22,500 bases of DNA. It comes from Chrysomallon squamiferum. Taxonomy: Eukaryota; Mollusca; Gastropoda; Neomphalida; Peltospiridae. Positions 1-8,082 of this stretch are shown piece after piece. The position numbers and the translations under genes were made by a program. How positions within the stretch are numbered: the first letter of the stretch is position 1; every line of letters starts with the position of its first letter. The DNA is taken from positions 4,968,277 to 4,990,776 of the forward strand of contig CM022678.1 of the NCBI GenBank assembly GCA_012295275.1. The letters are read 5' to 3'. A model generated the notes under the pieces. It worked only from the letters and a program-made list of their open reading frames with translations, was not told where the DNA came from and did no database searches.

Positions 1-40
1 TGAATAAATAAATAAATAAAATAAGCAAATATATAACGTT

Positions 41-436
41 TCTACAAAATTGTAAATATCAAATTCGTTGGGCAAAAGTCGATGAATCATAACAAAATTA
101 TAAATAAATAAATAAATAAAGCAATATAGAATGAAACATAGAAAGAAACTTGACTGGTATTTTTAGTTGATTTTATGTTAATGTTATCTGAAAGACGTGT
201 GTCACATTTTTCGACAGAGGTACAATTTCAGTGCGAACCATAAGCGCTGTGTCCTGTATATGTATCCCAGGGGACACTTAAATGAATGACAGGAAACAAA
301 TTTAAACCATACGATGCAATATTAAAAATGGAGTTAATTCCCTTGACATATGCTTCATTTCGTCGACACATGGCTTTACCTTCCAATGAAGACTCCACAG
401 GAGTTATTTCCCTTGTGACACACACACATACACACA

Positions 437-467
<31 letters not shown>

Positions 468-660
468 CTACTATCTGAAACACACACAGACACACGTATA
501 CATAACGTACATACAAACATTAAAAACAGAAACATAATATCTGAAGTAGAAATAAATGTGTTATTAGAATTCGTTTATAAATTAACGTAAACATTTGCTA
601 AAATACAGGGGCGTTTTTACGGAATAGACCGTGTATTTTTGTTCTGTCTGCTGTCAGCTG
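41..660. repeat. Duplicated flanking block X, copy 1
   Basis: This block recurs in the same orientation at 14815-15370. The two share long stretches of near identity, for example around 205-300 against 14980-15075. They differ by small indels and by the CA tract, which is expanded here. Short ORFs inside it follow the CA repeat and are not convincing genes. It lies downstream of gene A, as the second copy lies downstream of fragment D2, so it probably belongs to the duplicated unit. Confidence 0.8.
418..468. repeat. (CA)n microsatellite
   Basis: Nearly pure CA tract with a short CG interruption, inside block X. The second copy of block X has only a short CA tract followed by a GC-alternating stretch at 15189-15203. 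Confidence 0.95.
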
Positions 661-802
661 GCTTTTCTACTCAATTATTCCATTTTCCCTTCAGTACTGA
701 AACCTTAGTCTCGTATTCTCAAACATTTACAAAGAATCAAAGAAGATGGAAATTGGCATGGAAACAACTGAAATGTTCTTCTTGACTGATAATGACACTA
801 CC

Positions 803-959
803 ATAATAATAATTATAATAATAATTATAATAATAACGACAATAATAAAAAATAATAATAATAATAATAATAAAAAATCATAATAATAAAAATAATAATG
901 ACAATAAAATAACAAACAAATAAAAATTGAAATATAATATTAATAATAACAATAACAAC

Positions 960-991
<32 letters not shown>

Positions 992-1000
992 TAATAACAC
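803..1000. repeat. (AAT)n-rich tract
   Basis: Interrupted AAT/AAC repeats with no other content. The hydrophobic reading frames across it (poly-Ile, poly-Leu) are repeat artefacts. Confidence 0.9.
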
Positions 1001-1254
1001 AGGTGTTTGTAACATTACCAAGAATACATTTAAACTAAAGATTTTACTCAGTGCGTTTGTTGTTCTACTAGAGAACCTATAACAATGAGTAATGTTTTCA
1101 GTTTTCACTGGGTAGTTCAGAAGGTTGCGACATTCCTGCAGTTTTGGACCATTTGTCATACGAGGATGTTTGTATCTGATCAAGATGGTCAATTGACATT
1201 TGATCACGTACTTATATAGCGTTGTACTCTTCTGGTCGTTATAATATTCGACCA

Positions 1255-1299
<45 letters not shown>

Positions 1300-1455
1300 G
1301 TGTGTGTGTGTGTTTTATTTATTTCTTTATTCAAGGATTTAGAAAAATCAAGAAAACTAACATGTAAAAACGTAATTTTTCGACTATCTTTATGAACTAA
1401 AGGACAATTTCCATTCTGAATCACTTTGAGGGATCAGTGAAAATAATTATATCGA
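1001..1455. other. Unassigned spacer with (GT)n
   Basis: No gene is recognisable. A GT tract runs from about 1259 to 1313. The remainder is AT-rich single-copy-looking sequence. Confidence 0.6.
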
Positions 1456-1847
1456 ATCCTTCCGGCATTTTAAAACATTGGTTTTGCTCTTTAAGTAGCA
1501 GCATATCGTTCAAATGTTTCATATCTTCTATGGGGCGAGTAAAGATAATTTAGAAAAAGCTATAAGACAGTATAGAGAGTTTTGAATTACTTATTTTATA
1601 CACGAAAACATAGAAATAGTCAAAAACCAGAACATGTAACATGTGTACTAGTATTACTACTACTACTACTACTACTACTACTAGTACTACTGCTACTACT
1701 GCTACTGCTACTGCTACAACCACTACTACTACTATAATAATAATAATAATAAAGAGGAAGAAGAAAAACAACAACAAAGACTTTACTTTGCTTTAATGCT
1801 GTACGTATATATATATATTTAAGTGAGTGAATGTTTGTGTGTGTGTG
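1456..1847 (-). other. 3' flank of gene A with poly-A signal variant
   Basis: This flank is shared with the flanks of gene B (7445-8082) and fragment D1 (13948-14350). The common parts are a block at 1456-1640 and a short block just after the stop codon. On the minus strand ATTAAA, a common variant poly-A signal, occurs at 1797-1792, about 50 nt past the stop. Gene B and D1 have AATAAA at the equivalent place. Between the shared blocks is a mixed ACT/AAT microsatellite (about 1650-1752). Confidence 0.65.
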
Positions 1848-2150
1848 TTAATAGTTGACAAACCATTTGGTGGCACATTTAACAGAAAAGTGACCGTCGT
1901 TTCTGCTTACTCCTATACCTCTCTGAGAGACGTCGACATCACCTTGTGTAGTGACGATCATGTATTTCCAGGAGGCATCTTTCTTTATCTTGGATTCCTT
2001 TGATCTCACTTCTTCAGTACTGACACTCTGAAGTAATTCGGCAGAAACTTCTCCAGAAGGACCAAACTCCAGGTTACTTGTCTTAAAGACTGTCCACTCC
2101 TGTGTCGTACAATCATCTGATCCTCCGTTTCCTCCACCTTGTCCGCCATT

Positions 2151-2444
2151 ACCTTCATCTGGTTTGCGGTTACCTTCATCTGGTTTGCCGTTACCTTCAT
2201 CTGGTTTGCCGTTACTTTCATCTGGTTTGCCGTAACCTTCATCTGGTTTGCCGTTACCTTCATCTGGTTTGCCGTAACCTTCATCTGGTTTGCCGTTACC
2301 TTCATCTGGTTTGCCGTAACCTTCATCTGGTTTGCCGTTACCTTCATCTGGTTTGCTGTAACCTTCATCTGGTTTGCCGTGACCTTCATCTGGTTTTCCG
2401 TTACCTTCATCTGGTTTGCCGTTTCCTTCATCTGATTTTTCTTG
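2151..2444 (-). repeat. 21-bp coding minisatellite of gene A
   Basis: Thirteen 21-bp units plus one degenerate unit. Read on the minus strand, one frame gives the heptapeptide GKPDEGN, the ancestral protein frame shared with gene B, and another gives NQMKVTA. Both are stop-free. Units 3-10 (2193-2360) alternate between two variants at the last base, forming a 42-bp higher-order repeat. The variable positions are mainly 3, 18 and 21 of the unit. Confidence 0.95.
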
Positions 2445-3479
2445 TCCTGCGCTTGGTTTTCCGTGTCCTCCACATGGTCTGCTGTACCTGTGCCACAGAT
2501 ATCCACCTTGTCCTTGTGGCTTATTTCCGTGAAGGTGTTTACGATGTACCTTGTTTCCATTACCTGTCCTATTGTGTTGAATCTTAAGAGGCGATGATAC
2601 GGTTCTTCTTCAAAAGTTTTCCAGCTGGCCTTACTTACGTATGACGTTGAAATAAAATTGATACTACTGAACGCAAAAGTCATGTCACAGTTAGCGGCGT
2701 ATCCTTCTTCTCCTAATGATGGAATTATATATCTGATAGGTTGCGCCTGTATTACCCCAGCCAAAAGGTCGCTATTCTGCCAGAAACGGCTTCTCCTTTA
2801 TCGTCGACTTCATAAACCTTACGCCATCGACTGTCGCAGAAATCTGGAAGGTGAAAAATTCATAAGGTAACATAATAAAATGGGCGCAGTTCGATGGATG
2901 TCCAAACCTCCTCAGACAAATGGAATCTTGGACCCATATATGATGTAATTTTTTAATATAAATATTTCCAGGTTATTGTGGTATTAATTTGTGGAATCTG
3001 TCGTCGCTACTGACAAAGTAGGGCAGTAAAATAGTACTATTTCAAACTAATTTAATGTCATATTTTGCGTCTTGAAAATTTTAAGAATAGCAGCTATATT
3101 TTTCTTATTTCTATTTGTTTTTATATTTCATTCTGAGGCAGAAACATCGATTTCTAATTCTTGGATCATCAAAGGTACTGTTTAGTGGTTTAGGAACTAA
3201 GTGTATCGTTCAGTTTTCCATCAACATCAACAGAAAGCAACAGAAAGCACAATTAGCTATAACTGTTTCATATCTAGACATATCACACGATATAGCTTTA
3301 CTCTTTATATGTAGATACAACTTTTTGTTTTTCTTTTCTTCCCAGCATCATCGTATGAGTAAAACAGGAGAACAATCTCTAACATAGTTTTATATAAATT
3401 ATAGGTAAATACTATGCCATATAAAAGTATAGTAAGTATTAAAGTGGGAAAGGAAGAAAAGAAATGATGATATTCTTAC

Positions 3480-3576
3480 CACATTGTTCTGCAGTTGCTG
3501 TTGTAGTTGTGAGTAGAACTAGCAGAAATTTCGCACAGTGTGGTAGATTTGAAAGATCCTTCATAATGAACTCAGT
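3480..3576 (-). CDS. Gene A exon 2: signal peptide exon
   Basis: The exon follows an acceptor (TTTTAG) and has 12 nt of 5' UTR. The ATG at 3564-3562 opens 28 codons plus one base. The peptide begins MKDLSNLPHC, has a hydrophobic core (FLLVLL) and a Thr/Ala-rich end (TTTTATA) before Glu-Gln-Cys, a typical signal peptide with likely cleavage after ATA. The donor is GTAAGA and the intron is phase 1. It is nearly identical to exon 2 of gene B, so the secretion signal has survived although exon 3 is broken. Confidence 0.8.
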
Positions 3577-3585
3577 CTAAAATAG

Positions 3586-3630
<45 letters not shown>

Positions 3631-3631
3631 T
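3586..3631. repeat. (ATT)n microsatellite in intron 1 of gene A
   Basis: Pure ATT tract immediately upstream of exon 2 on the minus strand. Gene B has one at the equivalent place (10386-10426), so the tract predates the duplication. Confidence 0.95.
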
Positions 3632-4104
3632 ACAAGAAGGGGAAAACCTACAAACACGAATTCAAATAGAATATAAATTAATATAATATAATATATATAA
3701 AGGTAATACCATTGTATGCTATAATACTGTCGTCTGTTATATATGTTTTTAGTATTATTTTATTTATTTATTCATTATTGCTTATAGTATTAATTAATAT
3801 GTTATATTATTTATTTGTTATAGAAGTCATAAATGATATTAATGATAATGGTTGTAGTTGTATTACATTTACACACTGGCTTTTCGTGCCTGATTAATTC
3901 ATAAAATGTTCATTTGTTACTTGTAATCACATAGTGTTATGTGCTAACGAATAATATGACTATAATTTAAATCAACAGTCACATTAAATTGAAACGTATA
4001 GACGTAAGCACGGACAGATATATCTAACAATCTATAAATATAGATATAGATGTAGATATATATGTACACATATATGTATATATATACATTATGTTTGTGT
4101 GTGT

Positions 4105-4172
4105 GTATGTATGTATGTATGTATGTATGTATGTATGTATGTATGTATGTATGTATGTATGTATGTATGTAT
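4105..4172. repeat. (TATG)n microsatellite
   Basis: About sixteen TATG units in intron 1 of gene A, preceded by a TA-rich stretch at about 4045-4090. Gene B has CTAT tetranucleotides in the corresponding intron instead. Confidence 0.95.
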
Positions 4173-4370
4173 ACATTTTACCGAATTTTAAAAAGGCTGT
4201 CAGTTAGTGACATCAACAATTTTAACAACTAAAATTGCTATCTCTTCCTATTTCTCTGTCTATAACCAGATGAGAACCGTTCACAAAATAAGTAAGATAT
4301 AAGCAAGACAAAAGTTTCAGTAAACAATTTCAGGTCTGAACACTGTTGATGATATATGAATTGGACTTAC

Positions 4371-4410
4371 CCTTGACTAGTTCACTATCTCTGCGATTCT
4401 CTTCGAATGT
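4371..4410 (-). other. Gene A non-coding exon 1
   Basis: A 40-nt exon predicted from conservation in all three gene copies. It starts at the A of an initiator-like TCACATT (4412-4406) and ends at a strong donor, AGG followed by GTAAGTCC (donor G at 4370). It holds no ATG. With the 12 nt in exon 2 it gives a 5' UTR of about 52 nt. Confidence 0.65.
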
Positions 4411-4505
4411 GACAAATTCAGTGACTGTGTTAAACTTATAGAAATATTCAAATCAACCGATAATTGTTTTTTGTTTTCGCAACATGTGGCTTTCAGTCAA
4501 ATAAT
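4405..4505 (-). promoter_or_regulatory. Gene A core and proximal promoter
   Basis: TATAAG at 4440-4435 lies 30 nt before an initiator whose TCACATT matches YYANWYY (start at 4410). Further upstream, blocks conserved with B and C include a GATA-type element and an E-box-like CACATG or ACATGT motif around 4480-4490. Sequence and spacing are the same in all three copies. Transcription-factor assignments are motif matches only. Confidence 0.65.
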
Positions 4506-4977
4506 CTTAGGTTGGAAAACGATTATTTATCTTTATTAATCAATAAAAAAGAACAAACTAACATTTGTATATTTCAGATTTATTTTCAATCATTGGTAAA
4601 GAAGTTTCAAAATAATGAACAGCGTTGATATATTTATATATATATATATATATTTTTTAATCAGGCGAATTATGGAAATATATGATATGAAACTTCAAAG
4701 TTTCTAGTTCAAAGAATGCCTTTTATGTTTTGCCATACATCGTGCTGAAATTTGTTTTATAACGACAAAATTGTTTTGTAATGCTGTTTCGAGATCAGCG
4801 TATTTATTCGCTTGTAATATGCACTTTTACACGCTTACTTACACTAAAGTAATGGGTATATTCATTGCATATGTTAACATAAAAGTTTCATGTTTCTTCT
4901 TCTTCTTTTTGTTTGTTTTTGGCCCAGCTATTTTAATATAATATTTTGTTTATTTATTGATTTATTTATTTGTTTGT

Positions 4978-5037
<60 letters not shown>

Positions 5038-5660
5038 ACGCTGTACTCATCTGATTCCGAAATTGCCTGTCTCTGCAACCTCCGCGTTTGAATTCATACT
5101 AATTAAACTATCGTACCTACTACACTATCTTTCTACACATACCCAACCACACCCACCCACATACACCCACACCCACATACACACACACACATATATAAAG
5201 ATAGATAAATAAAAAGACTGCAGTAATTAAACCCCCGTAATTAGGAATGCGTTTGCATAGCATTGCAATAATAAAGGGAGAATGTTAAAAATTATTCTCT
5301 ATTAAGAAAGTAAGATATCAAAAAGAACAAACGATATCAAATGATATAAAATGAACAAAGATGGCTGCTCTGCAAAATAGAATAATGATTATTCCTAAAT
5401 CAAAGTGATGTGCGTGTATTAGTTGCGACAGCTTTTTGTTTAATTATCCTTTTTAATTTTATAATTTTATTTATGAGTGATTCTGTTCACGTTTGAACGT
5501 AAGTTCAACATTCGGAATGGCATGGATGGGAGAACACCTGATTAAATATTGATTTTATGACAAATGTCAAATAGAACAGGAAATTTGTGTTTTTCGTACA
5601 TCGAACTGTGTTAACATTATAATTATATGAAGCCAGGGTTTAAAATTTCAAGTTTCAATC
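4506..5660. other. Upstream duplicated flank of gene A
   Basis: No gene is seen. Blocks around 4500-4625, 4720-4760, 5040-5085, 5225-5440 and 5520-5560 match the region upstream of gene B (11550-12580). Blocks near 5480-5520 and 5600-5655 match the region upstream of gene C (21120-21390). It also contains TTTA repeats (4946-5036) and a CA-rich stretch (5135-5195). It is duplicated intergenic DNA that may include distal regulatory sequence. Confidence 0.7.
4946..5036. repeat. (TTTA)n microsatellite
   Basis: Long TTTA tract, pure from about 4977. Gene B has a shorter TTTA tract at the homologous place (11957-12008). Confidence 0.95.
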
Positions 5661-5713
5661 TGTTTCATCGTTATTACACTATGACATTCTTGTTTAAAGG
5701 TTTTTCTATGAAG

Positions 5714-6138
<425 letters not shown>

Positions 6139-6354
6139 TCAGTCATCACTAAACTTAGCGGAAAATTCTTCGACAGGACCGTTAACAAGTAATGATCCTC
6201 TGAACCGCCATATCGATGTCCTTTTCACATTAGAGCCATGTTTGAAGTTAATTATGCTGGTAAAATGTTTTCTTTTAATAGAAATCAAAAGGCCACCTTG
6301 GTGTGAGCATACTATTTGACATTTATTGTGCAGTGTGTGATACTGGAAGAACAA
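6139..6354 (-). CDS. Unexplained small ORF, possible exon or repeat relic
   Basis: An open frame of about 71 codons that is not low-complexity, unlike most ORFs here. It contains two Cys near its start and an IWRFRG stretch near its end, and stops at 6139-6141. A pyrimidine-rich stretch ending in CAG lies just after the ATG on the minus strand, so the frame could be a terminal exon whose upstream part is outside recognition. There is no promoter, poly-A signal or paralogue in the window and I do not recognise the protein. A chance ORF or an old transposon fragment is about as likely. Confidence 0.15.
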   Translation of the reverse strand: MFFQYHTLHNKCQIVCSHQGGLLISIKRKHFTSIINFKHGSNVKRTSIWRFRGSLLVNGPVEEFSAKFSDD

Positions 6355-6788
6355 ACCGCAACATTTTAGTGTTATTGGACTAAGTGCAAAAAGTGCAAAA
6401 TCTCATCAGATTGTCTCTCAGCGGTATCTTTTAAAATGTTTCCATTATCTTGACGTCTCTGCTATGTAAATTCAGCACATTTTAGAAACATTTATCACAA
6501 TAGAGACGTGTCTATACTTTTGATTCAACGATGATCAATATTCTAGTATTCTAGTTTTTAATTATTAGCAATTCGCATTCCGTACTAAGATTGTCAATAA
6601 TGTAATTAAGACACGGAAAGTATGGCACGTGCTCTGAACTGATTTTAAAAGACAACACCAAGAAAAAAACCCACAAAAAAACAAACAAAAAAAAACGAAA
6701 AAACAACACAGAAAAATAACAACAAAAGGCCCCAAAGTAAAAAAAACCCAAAACCAACAAAAAAACACCACCTATAAAACAAACAGTT
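6355..6788. other. Unassigned spacer with A/C-rich tract
   Basis: No gene. From about 6655 to 6775 the strand is almost only A and C with several poly-A runs. The Phe-rich reverse ORFs are artefacts of it. Confidence 0.6.
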
Positions 6789-7150
6789 GCATGTACGAAT
6801 AGATGTCACTAAAGACGAACGTCGTATTTATTTCATTTTGGCAAAAGACGGTAAAATGCTGGCAGGATCTGAACTGATTAGTAATTTCGTCCTGGAGCCT
6901 GAACTTGAGTGTTTAATAAGAACGAGGTACAATGCTAATAATTACCTGAACGAAATAACGTCACTAAAAATATTTATTTTAATATTTTACTTTATTTTAG
7001 CAAGACTTGAGAAAAAAACATTTGAGGATGAGAAATTAGTAGTGGTTTTGTCCCGGACCTGTAACGTGAATATCAAATAACAAAATACGTAAAATACAAA
7101 CAATTCCCTGTACGAAATGACGTCATTAAAGATGAACCTTTCTATTTATA
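6789..7150. repeat. Degenerate ~160-bp tandem repeat
   Basis: A motif like TGTACGAAATGACGTCACTA recurs near 6790, 6948 and 7108, about 158-160 bases apart. Parts of the intervals also align, for example around 6870-6905 against 7025-7065. This gives a little over two diverged units. The third motif contains the palindrome TGACGTCA, the cAMP-response-element consensus. A 97-codon ORF (6787-7080, plus strand) spans the repeat but looks incidental. Confidence 0.55.
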
Positions 7151-7444
7151 GATGTTTATCTGTTTTTTAATGCTGTTCTAAGTTTTGAAATTTGAAACTG
7201 TTATTCGATGAAGTAATTATTTCCAGAAAGGTGGTAACTCTTGGTATTATGTCTGTTGTATGGTTTCCTTGACCAGTAACAGAGTGCATCACAGCCATAT
7301 TGTTTTGAAGTTAATGTCAATTATTGGTTCCTAAAATATAATTCACTGCATTGTAAATAATAATAATAATAATAAAACATAATACAATGTAATGAATGCA
7401 CGTGAATTAATTTGAAGTATCAATAAAAGTGATTATATTAAGTC
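7151..7444. other. Unassigned spacer
   Basis: AT-rich sequence with a short AAT run at 7358-7374. No gene is seen. Confidence 0.5.
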
Positions 7445-7830
7445 ATTCTGGCGTTTTAAAACATTTATTTTAATTTTATTATTATTTTTTTTTAAGTCAG
7501 AACATATAGTTCAAATATTTGATATTTTTCTACGGGGCGATTAAGAGTGATTAGCCACAGTTTGAAAAGTTTAAAACTACTTAGTTTAGTTTTCCTATTT
7601 TCCGCCGAAAACAGCCTGTGTACTTTTAAATGATTAAATGTTATTTGAAAAAGAAACTTTCCGATTTCCAAGTAAAAGAAAAAAAGGAAGATCTTCAAGA
7701 GTAAACTTATATTTTCGGAATCAGAAAACTTCATATACATTACATTCAGCAGAAACGGAAAATAGACAAATAAAAAGCGAAAACATATAACATGTGTCAT
7801 AACAACAACAACAACAATAACAACAACAAC

Positions 7831-7893
<63 letters not shown>

Positions 7894-8082
7894 AAGAAGA
7901 AGAAGAAGAAGAAGAAAGAAAAAGAAGAAGGAGAAGAAGAAGAAAAACAACAACAACAACAAAGACTTCAGTTTGCTTTATTGCTGTAGGTATATATATA
8001 TAAATGTGTTTGTGTGTGTGTGTCTGTGTGTGTCTGTGTGTGTATGTGTGTCTGTGTTTGTGTTTCTGTGTTTGTGTGTGTG
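7445..8082 (-). other. 3' flank of gene B with poly-A signal
   Basis: AATAAA on the minus strand at 7982-7977, about 100 nt after the stop codon, is the likely poly-A signal. The segment matches the flanks of gene A and fragment D1 on both sides of a large compound microsatellite. A GT-rich tract (8003-8082) adjoins the stop and would be CA-rich 3' UTR. Confidence 0.65.
7800..7965. repeat. Compound (AAC)n (AAT)n (AAG)n microsatellite
   Basis: Three trinucleotide arrays in succession. The plus-strand frame through them, Asn runs then Lys runs, is an artefact. The homologous sites in gene A and fragment D1 hold ACT and AAT arrays, so repeat type has changed between copies. Confidence 0.95.

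Larger units (their letters stand above)
1848..4410 (-). pseudogene. Gene A: disrupted secreted modular protein gene
   Basis: Three-exon copy of the array gene: exon 1 4371-4410, exon 2 3480-3576, exon 3 1848-2843. Promoter, start codon, signal peptide and splice sites all look intact. Exon 3 is broken twice. A 1-nt deletion near 2777, relative to gene B, sends the natural frame into a TAA at 2754-2752 and would leave a product of about 58 residues. Around 2517-2530 module 1 is then fused directly to the hinge before the 21-bp repeats, removing the rest of module 1, modules 2 and 3 and the first half of module 4; the equivalent interval in gene B is about 8623-9505. The last module (1848-2130) is still open in the ancestral frame, but has non-conservative changes from B, such as Phe to Ser twice and Tyr to Cys. 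Three different frames are used along exon 3. It is probably a pseudogene, although the 2006-2764 frame stays open for over 250 codons (see findings). Assembly error at the 1-nt deletion cannot be excluded. Confidence 0.75.

Noticed and set aside
1848-2010. RNA-editing-like A to G changes in the last module of gene A
   Set aside because: Changes occur in both strand senses, are few, and this is genomic DNA, so ordinary mutation is enough.
2151-2444. CRISPR-like direct repeats
   Set aside because: The repeats are contiguous with no spacers and lie in an exon of a eukaryotic gene.
2102-2587. Plus-strand ORFs through the minisatellite (LHLVCRY and TFIWFAV repeats)
   Set aside because: They are antisense shadows of the 21-bp unit, which has no stop in most frames. 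No splice or promoter context on that strand.
6787-7080. 97-codon plus-strand ORF as a gene
   Set aside because: Spans the degenerate 160-bp tandem repeat, and its second half is hydrophobic AT-rich sequence without family resemblance.
7792-7989. Plus-strand poly-Asn/poly-Lys protein
   Set aside because: Pure translation of the AAC/AAT/AAG microsatellite.
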